Source: CAVVAE01 sp963746185 (lineage in GTDB: Bacteria; Actinomycetota; Actinomycetes; Propionibacteriales; Nocardioidaceae). Taken from it: 64,000 bases of DNA. The notes beneath the pieces are model-generated. The model was not told where the DNA came from. It worked only from the letters and a program-made list of their open reading frames with translations, and ran no database searches. A program made the translations under genes and the position numbers. Shown piece after piece: positions 59,037 through 64,000 of the stretch. How positions within the stretch are numbered: the first letter of the stretch is position 1; every line of letters starts with the position of its first letter. The DNA is taken from the NCBI GenBank assembly GCA_963746185.1, contig CAVVAE010000004.1, positions 1,116,001-1,180,000 of the forward strand, read 5' to 3'.

Positions 59037-59850
59037 CATCCGCGCCGAACTTGCGAAGCAAGTCCGACGACGTGCTCACTGGCTGCTACTGATCGTCGCC
59101 GCAACGCTGAGCGTCACGTTCGGCTACCTCGTCCCGTACGCCGGGTATCGCGGCGGCACGTCCGGACCACCCGGCAGCGATAGCGGGCTGCCCGCGATGA
59201 TGCCCGACCAGTTCATCGGGAACGCCATCGGCGGCATGCCGGTCTTCGTCGGCGGCTTGGCGCTGATCTTCGGAGTTCTCGCGACGGGCAGCGAGTACGG
59301 CTGGGAGACCTGGAAGACCGTGTTTGCCCAGGCACCCTCACGGTTGACCGTGTACGTCGCGAAAGTCGTCACGGTTGCCGCCGGAGTGCTCGTCCTGGTC
59401 GTCACGCTGTTCGCCATCTCGGCAAGCGCAAGCGCGGTCATCGCGTCGATCGAAGACCAACCGATGAACTGGCCCACCGCCTCGGAGGTGGCGATCGCCT
59501 TCGGCGCAGGCTGTCTGGTCACGATGATGTATGCCGCGCTCGGCATCGTGTTGTCCATCGTGCTGCGCGCGGTCGCCCTTCCGATCGGCCTCGGGTTGGT
59601 GTGGTTGTTGGCGATCCAGAACCTGCTGACGAACATCGCGGCTCCCCTGTTGGACGCGATAGCCCAACTGCAGAAGGCCCTTCCGGGTCCGAACGCCGGC
59701 TCGTTGGTCGCGTCGCTCGGAGCCACCTCTGACACTCCGGGCGTGGCCGAGATCGTGGGATCCGGCCAGGCCGCCTTCGTCATTGCGACCTACCTGGTGG
59801 TCTTCACTGTCGTGGGTGGTTGGCTGTTGAACCGCAGGGACATCTTGTGA
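59026..59850 (+). CDS. ABC exporter, permease
   Basis: 274 aa. Six membrane helices: near residues 18-38 and 70-90, three in the middle and one at the end (FVIATYLVVFTVVGGWLL). LIFGVLATGSEYGWETWKTVFAQAPSR is typical of ABC-2 permeases linked to BcrA-like ATPases. It overlaps the ATPase gene by 11 nt. Confidence 0.87.
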   Translation: MTDSIRAELAKQVRRRAHWLLLIVAATLSVTFGYLVPYAGYRGGTSGPPGSDSGLPAMMPDQFIGNAIGGMPVFVGGLALIFGVLATGSEYGWETWKTVFAQAPSRLTVYVAKVVTVAAGVLVLVVTLFAISASASAVIASIEDQPMNWPTASEVAIAFGAGCLVTMMYAALGIVLSIVLRAVALPIGLGLVWLLAIQNLLTNIAAPLLDAIAQLQKALPGPNAGSLVASLGATSDTPGVAEIVGSGQAAFVIATYLVVFTVVGGWLLNRRDIL

Positions 59851-59851
59851 G

Positions 59852-60980
59852 GTGGTGAAACTCGTGCGTATGACGAGGGTGAACCTCGGCGACATCGCGT
59901 TGTCGCTCGCGCTCACGGTGGTCGGAGTCTTCGGCACCGTGGGCGCTGACTCGCGCACTGACGTTGACCGTCCGATCGACGCGGCCGGACTGGCGCTGGT
60001 TGCTGCAACCGCCATCGTCCTCGTCGTACGTCGACAATGGCCCCTCTTCACCCTTGCTGCGGCGACGATCTTCACAGCGACGTACCTCGCGGTGGGTTAC
60101 ACCTACGGGCCGATCCTGCTGGCGTTCATCGTCGCGGTCTACACGGTTGCTCGTCACCGTCCCCTGTCGACAGCGGTGCCAGCGTCGCTCGGGGCATTGG
60201 CGCTGCTGATGGTGCACCTGTTCACCAACGACCACGCCCTCCCGGGTTTCGTGGGCGTCATCCCTGCCTCCGCGTGGGTTGCGGTGCCGTTTGCGATCGG
60301 TGTCACCGTCAGGGTGACCCAGGAGTCGATAGCCCAGGCGAGGACGGAGACGGTCCGGCAACGGGTCGACGACGAACGGCTCCGCGTCGCGCAGGAAGTG
60401 CACGACATCGTCGGACACGGCCTCGCCGCGATCAAGATGCAGGCCGACGTAGCCCTGCATGTGCTGCCCAACAAGCCCGAACAGGCCGAGGCGGCGTTGA
60501 ACGCCATCAGCCGCACCAGCACCGAGGCGCTGGAGGAGCTGCGCTCGACGCTGGCCGTGGTGCGACCCGGCGACTCCGAGCCGGAGCTCCCCCACCCTCG
60601 GTCTCGATCGGCTCGACGACCTGGGCCGACGGATGAGTGAAGCCGGCGTCCACGTGCACCGCGAGACCATCGGGCAATCGCGAGAGTTGCTGCCGGCCGT
60701 AGATCTCGCGGGCTACCGCGTCGTGCAAGAGTCGCTGACGAACGTGCTGCGGCACAGCGAGGCCAAGGTTGCCACGGTCCGCATCCGCTACGAGACTGAC
60801 GCGGTGGTCATCGCGATCTCCAATCCCACGACAACCACCGTGGCGCACCGCCAAGATGGCATCGGCATCCCCGGGATGCGCAAGCGGGTCGTCGCTCTGG
60901 GCGGAGACTTCGCCGCTGGACCCACGAACGATGGCCAGTTCAAGGTCAGCGCCACGATCCCGACGGGGGAGCACGCATGA
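59852..60980 (+). pseudogene. NarL-type sensor histidine kinase, one extra base
   Basis: Four to five membrane helices, then DHp segment RLRVAQEVHDIVGHGLAAI with the phosphoacceptor His. After a single extra C in the run at 60589-60593 the frame shifts, and HATPase blocks GYRVVQESLTNVLRHSEA and GIGIPGMRKRVVALGG continue one base over. Removing one C gives 375 aa, normal for the family. Sequence error is likely because the following regulator overlaps correctly. It probably controls the ABC exporter upstream. Confidence 0.82.
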
Positions 60981-61631
60981 TCACGCTGCTCGTTGCCGAC
61001 GACCAGGACCTGGTCCGGATCGGGCTGCGCACCTTGATCGAGAACGAGGCCGATCTCACCTTCGTCGCGGAGGCGGCTGACGGTCTTGCTGCGGTGGATG
61101 CTGCTCGCGAGCATCGTCCCGACGTCATCTTGATGGACATCCGGATGCCGGGCATCGACGGACTCGAAGCGACCCGCCGGATCGGCAACGACCCGGACCT
61201 CTCCGAGCACCAAGATCATCGTGCTGACGACGTTCGAGCTCGACGAGTATGTCTTCGACGCGCTGCGCTACGGCGCGAGCGGGTTCTTGCTCAAGGACAC
61301 CAAGCCCGCGGATCTGCTGCGGGCGATCCGGCTGGTGGCTGCGGGCGATGCGCTCCTGTCGCCCTCGGTGACGCGGAAGGTCGTCAGTGAGTTCGCGACG
61401 AACTCGAGGCGGCCGGTCAAGCCGCATCCACAGCTCGACAGCCTCACCGTGCGCGAACGCGAGATTGTGGGTCTGGTCGCCGAAGGCCTGAGCAACGTCG
61501 AGATCGCGGACCAGCTCGTCGTCAGTCCCGCGACTGCGCGCACGCACGTCAGCCGGGCGATGGTGAAGCTGGGCGCCCGAGACCGTGCCCAGCTCGTCGT
61601 CTTCGCTTACCAGTCGGGGCTCACCACCTGA
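60977..61631 (+). pseudogene. LuxR/NarL-type response regulator, one extra base
   Basis: Receiver LLVADDQDLVRIGLRTLIENEADL with phosphoacceptor Asp in VILMDIRMPGIDG. One extra base near 61206 shifts the frame before IIVLTTFELDEYVFDALRYGASGFLLKDTKPADLL and the LuxR helix-turn-helix LTVREREIVGLVAEGLSNVEIADQLVVSPATARTHVSRAMVKLG. Removing it gives 217 aa. ATG 60977 overlaps the kinase stop. The stop codon sits in a strong hairpin. Candidate binding palindromes flank the operon. Confidence 0.82.
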
Positions 61632-61653
61632 CGTTTTGCTGGTGGCGAGCCCC
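61616..61653. terminator. Hairpin terminator overlapping response-regulator stop
   Basis: Arms GGGGCTCACCACC and GGTGGCGAGCCCC pair at 12 of 13 positions around a 12-nt loop holding the TGA stop. It ends the ABC/two-component operon and faces the convergent SHOCT gene. Confidence 0.65.
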
Positions 61654-61675
61654 GAAGGTTTGGCCGTGCATTCGG

Positions 61676-61936
61676 CTAGCTCAGCTCTTTGAGCGTCGCG
61701 AGCCGGCTCTTGTACTCCTGGTCGTCGATCTCCCCTGCGGCGTAGCGTTCGGCGAGCTTGCGTTCACCTGCACGCTGCCCTGAAAGGCGGCCACGCCGTC
61801 TGGCGTTCACGATGAACAACGTGACGACGGTGGTGATGAACAGGAACCAGAAGATCGGGAAGATCACCCACCAGCCGCCATGGTCGCCCCAGTCGCGATG
61901 GGCCAGGGTGATGGTGTCGAGTGTCGTGAGAGTCAT
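61676..61936 (-). CDS. SHOCT-domain small membrane protein
   Basis: 86 aa. One membrane helix (WWVIFPIFWFLFITTVVTLFIV, about 22-43), a basic linker, and the C-terminal SHOCT motif RKLAERYAAGEIDDQEYKSRLATLKEL. SHOCT proteins are small oligomerisation modules often near regulators or phage-shock genes. ATG 61936 follows AAGGAGACACATC, an excellent ribosome site. Confidence 0.85.
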   Translation of the reverse strand: MTLTTLDTITLAHRDWGDHGGWWVIFPIFWFLFITTVVTLFIVNARRRGRLSGQRAGERKLAERYAAGEIDDQEYKSRLATLKELS

Positions 61937-62014
61937 GATGTGTCTCCTTGAGAACGTGGATCATTGTGACGTCTCAAGCCTCGTCGGCAGGAGCCTCCAC
62001 GTCGTCAGCCCTGT

Positions 62015-62028
62015 GCGTCACTTGACGC
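62015..62028. promoter_or_regulatory. Palindrome GCGTCA-CT-TGACGC, matches the site at 58062
   Basis: A perfect 14-bp inverted repeat in the divergent gap between the SHOCT gene and the PLP decarboxylase. It shares the core CGTC-NCTT-GACG with the palindrome in front of the ABC operon. Confidence 0.5.
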
Positions 62029-62151
62029 GGTCCCAGCGCCGTACGTCGATGACCTGCACTACGCCTGCCGACGTACGCCGTCATGGGTCGACAACGGGGT
62101 CGCGGACTGGCAACCTCGCGGGAGGGTTGGTCGCAGCCGAGGAGGGTGGGC

Positions 62152-63520
62152 ATGGACGATCGAGCGGGAGCGCTCGCGATGGCGCACGACATGGCGACGG
62201 CGTTCCTCGGTGGCCTGCCGGATCAGACCGGTCTGGCCGCGAGCCACATACGACGAGATGGTCGAAGCGTTCGGCGGCGATCTGCCTGCCGTCGGCACTG
62301 ACCCTGCCGAGGTGGTCGCGGACCTCTCTGTTCGAGCCGACCCCGGCATCAGCGGCATCCCCGGCGGCCGCTTTTACGGATTCGTCATCGGCGGTAGCTT
62401 GCCCGCTGCGCTTGCTGCTGACTGGATGACGGCTGCCTGGGACCAAAACGCCGGCCTTGCCACGCTCTCACCGGCAGCCGCAGCAGCCGAGACCGTCGCG
62501 GGCGAGTGGCTGGTCGACCTGCTTGGGCTCCCCGCTGGGAGTGCGGTCGGCTTCGTGACCGGCGCGACGATGTCGAACTTCAGCTGCCTCGCGGTGGCCC
62601 GACGCGAGGTGTTGGGCAAGGCCGGCTGGGACCTTGACGAGCAAGGCCTGCTCGGCGCTCCGATGACGCGGATCATGCTCGGCGAGCATCGGCACAACAC
62701 GGTCGACCGTGCCACCAGGTTCCTGGGGTTTGGACGAGACCAGCTGATCGTCGTACCGGCCGATGACCAAGGGCGGATGCGCCCGGACGAGTTTGCGCGT
62801 GCGTTGGACGAGGCGGGAGACGGTCCGCTGATCGTGTGCCTGCAAGCCGGCGAGGTGCACACGGGCGCGTTCGATCCGTTCGAGGAACTGATCGAGCTGG
62901 CGCACGGGCGTGACGCCTGGGTGCACGTCGACGGAGCGTTTGGCCTGTGGGCCGCGGCGACTGACACGATGCGCCACCTCACGGCGGGTGTGCAGGAGGC
63001 CGACTCGTGGACCACCGACGCACACAAGACGCTGAACGTGCCGTACGACTCCGGGATCGCCATCGTTCGCGATGCCGAGGCGATGCGGGCGGTGTTCACC
63101 TCGCACGCGGACTACCTGATCGAGGCCGCCAGCGATCCTTCGGAGCGAACGCCCGAGCTCTCGCGGCGCGCTCGCGGCTTCGCCGTGTGGGCGGCGCTGA
63201 AGAGCCTCGGCCGGGAGGGGGTCGATGCGCTGGTGACTCGACTGTGCGACAACGCTTCACGCATGGCGGCCGGGCTCACCGCCATCCCGGGCGTCGAGAT
63301 CGCGAACGACGTGGTCTTCACCCAGGTGATGGCCACCTTCGGATCCGACGACGAGACGCGTGCGCTGGGACAGCGGTTGCTGGCGGACGGAACGGCTGTG
63401 CTCACGCCGGGTGAGTGGAACGGCCGGGTGGTACAGCGCTGCTCGATGTCGAACTGGTCGACGTCGTTCGACGATGTCGACACCACTCTGGCCGCAATCC
63501 GTCGGTTGCTCGCCGAATAG
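62152..63520 (+). pseudogene. Group II PLP-dependent decarboxylase/aminotransferase-fold enzyme, one extra base
   Basis: ATG 62152 follows GGAGGGTGGG. The first 28 codons are in one frame (MDDRAGALAMAHDMATAFLG). An extra base near 62239 shifts to ATYDEMVEAFGGDLPAVG and the rest stays in that frame. The PLP lysine is in TTDAHKTLNVPYDSG, with WVHVDGAFGLW and GFVTGATMSNFSCL upstream. Intact length would be 455 aa. The family decarboxylates aromatic or acidic amino acids; the substrate is unknown. Sequence error is likely. Confidence 0.8.
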
Positions 63521-63532
63521 CGTCGAGATCGG

Positions 63533-64000
63533 CTAAGACTCCGCCTGGATCAAGGCGATCCGGTTCAGCAGGTCTTCCAGGGACTCCTCGAACTCCGCCG
63601 CCGAGTGGTCCTCTGACAGCGACCCACCGAGGCGTTGGACCGTGGGGTAAGGCGCGAGGTTCTTCTGGAGGTCTTCTCCGTCGTCAAGCACGTCGAGCGG
63701 CCCGAGGTCCGCCCCGTGCACCGCGACCTCCAAGAGCAGGTGTCCGAGCAGGAAACTCGTGAAGGCTCGATACGCGCCAACTGCAGCCTCGTCGCTGAAC
63801 CCCTCACTAGTGAGTCCGTCGAGAAACAGCTCCACCCAGGTGAGGCTGCGCAGCGGTGGCCGCAGCCATGGTGCCTCGACGGGACGAGAGGCGACGAGTG
63901 GAAAGACCTTCGGGTGGGACAAAGCGACGCGTCGAACCCCATGAGCCAGTCGTTGAAGGAAGTCTTGCCAGCCGTCCCGGGGTGACTCGAGGAAGTCGGC
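63533..64000 (-). CDS. TetR/AcrR-family regulator, C-terminal part (5' end outside window)
   Basis: 156 codons open to the right edge with no start needed. WQDFLQRLAHGVRRVALSHPKVFPLVASRPVEAPWLRPPLRSL and LLGHLLLEVAVHGADLG match the C-terminal ligand domain of the TetR class. The DNA-binding N-terminus lies beyond the window. It converges on the PLP decarboxylase with a 12-nt gap. Confidence 0.75.
   Translation of the reverse strand, partial: ADFLESPRDGWQDFLQRLAHGVRRVALSHPKVFPLVASRPVEAPWLRPPLRSLTWVELFLDGLTSEGFSDEAAVGAYRAFTSFLLGHLLLEVAVHGADLGPLDVLDDGEDLQKNLAPYPTVQRLGGSLSEDHSAAEFEESLEDLLNRIALIQAES

Noticed and set aside
1..64000. CRISPR array, prophage, IS element or integrase
   Set aside because: No regularly spaced repeats, transposase, integrase or phage structural motif found on either strand; the five-copy element and the 77-bp pair lack any associated recombinase.

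Overview
The window is high-GC actinobacterial DNA, roughly two-thirds G+C by eye. Bpa (proteasome activator), a WhiB-like protein, a SigK/RskA pair, a SigB/F-type sigma factor, GTP-type PEP carboxykinase, DUF5926/DUF6457/DUF5302/DUF4446 proteins, many GTG starts and the serS...DUF4446-pheA neighbourhood all fit Actinomycetia. Nocardioidaceae (Nocardioides, Aeromicrobium and relatives) is my best guess; this is inference without a database search. I see no phage genes, transposase, integrase or CRISPR array, so this is core chromosome with some lineage-specific cargo.

Layout. 0-8 kb: a partial GH15 glycosidase, an FAD oxidoreductase, tRNA-Arg, a broken pckG, a membrane metallophosphoesterase and two tRNA-Ser genes. 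8-18.5 kb: membrane proteins, an amidase, mobA, an MFS exporter with a divergent HxlR regulator, bpa, sigK-rskA and a WhiB-like protein. 18.5-31 kb: HAD phosphatase, serS, a polar amino-acid ABC transporter, a PAP2/diacylglycerol-kinase fusion, DUF4446 between long inverted repeats, pheA, larBC, a GDT1 transporter and arginine deiminase. 31-45 kb: DUF5926, GDPD, AAA ATPase, rhodanese, ABC-2 exporter, Fpg/Nei glycosylase, aat and cobalamin genes cobT/cobU/cobS. 45-50.4 kb: a leucine-catabolism operon (carboxyltransferase, biotin carboxylase, HMG-CoA lyase) with a divergent TetR regulator. 50.4-53 kb: two tandem sulfotransferase-like genes, the second with a degenerate nucleotide loop. 53-56.4 kb: a general-stress cluster (SigB/F sigma, CBS, GAF-ANTAR and MEDS-HATPase proteins) with a near-perfect SigB-type promoter. 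56.4-64 kb: HIT-like protein, DUF421, an ABC exporter with a two-component system, a SHOCT protein, a PLP decarboxylase and a partial TetR regulator.

The most unusual signals are non-coding. (1) A five-copy, about 79-bp intergenic element has a long hairpin with a conserved A-A/A-A internal loop and extra CAAGGCA words. (2) A 77-bp inverted-repeat pair brackets the DUF4446 gene. (3) At least eleven genes carry a TANNNT box 6-7 nt before the start codon with no Shine-Dalgarno, the signature of leaderless transcripts. (4) Two matching CGTC-NCTT-GACG palindromes flank the two-component operon.

Four genes (pckG, the histidine kinase, its response regulator and the PLP decarboxylase) are broken only by extra single bases, ten in all, with conserved protein sequence continuing in the shifted frame. 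Every event is an insertion, so sequencing or assembly error is at least as likely as gene decay.
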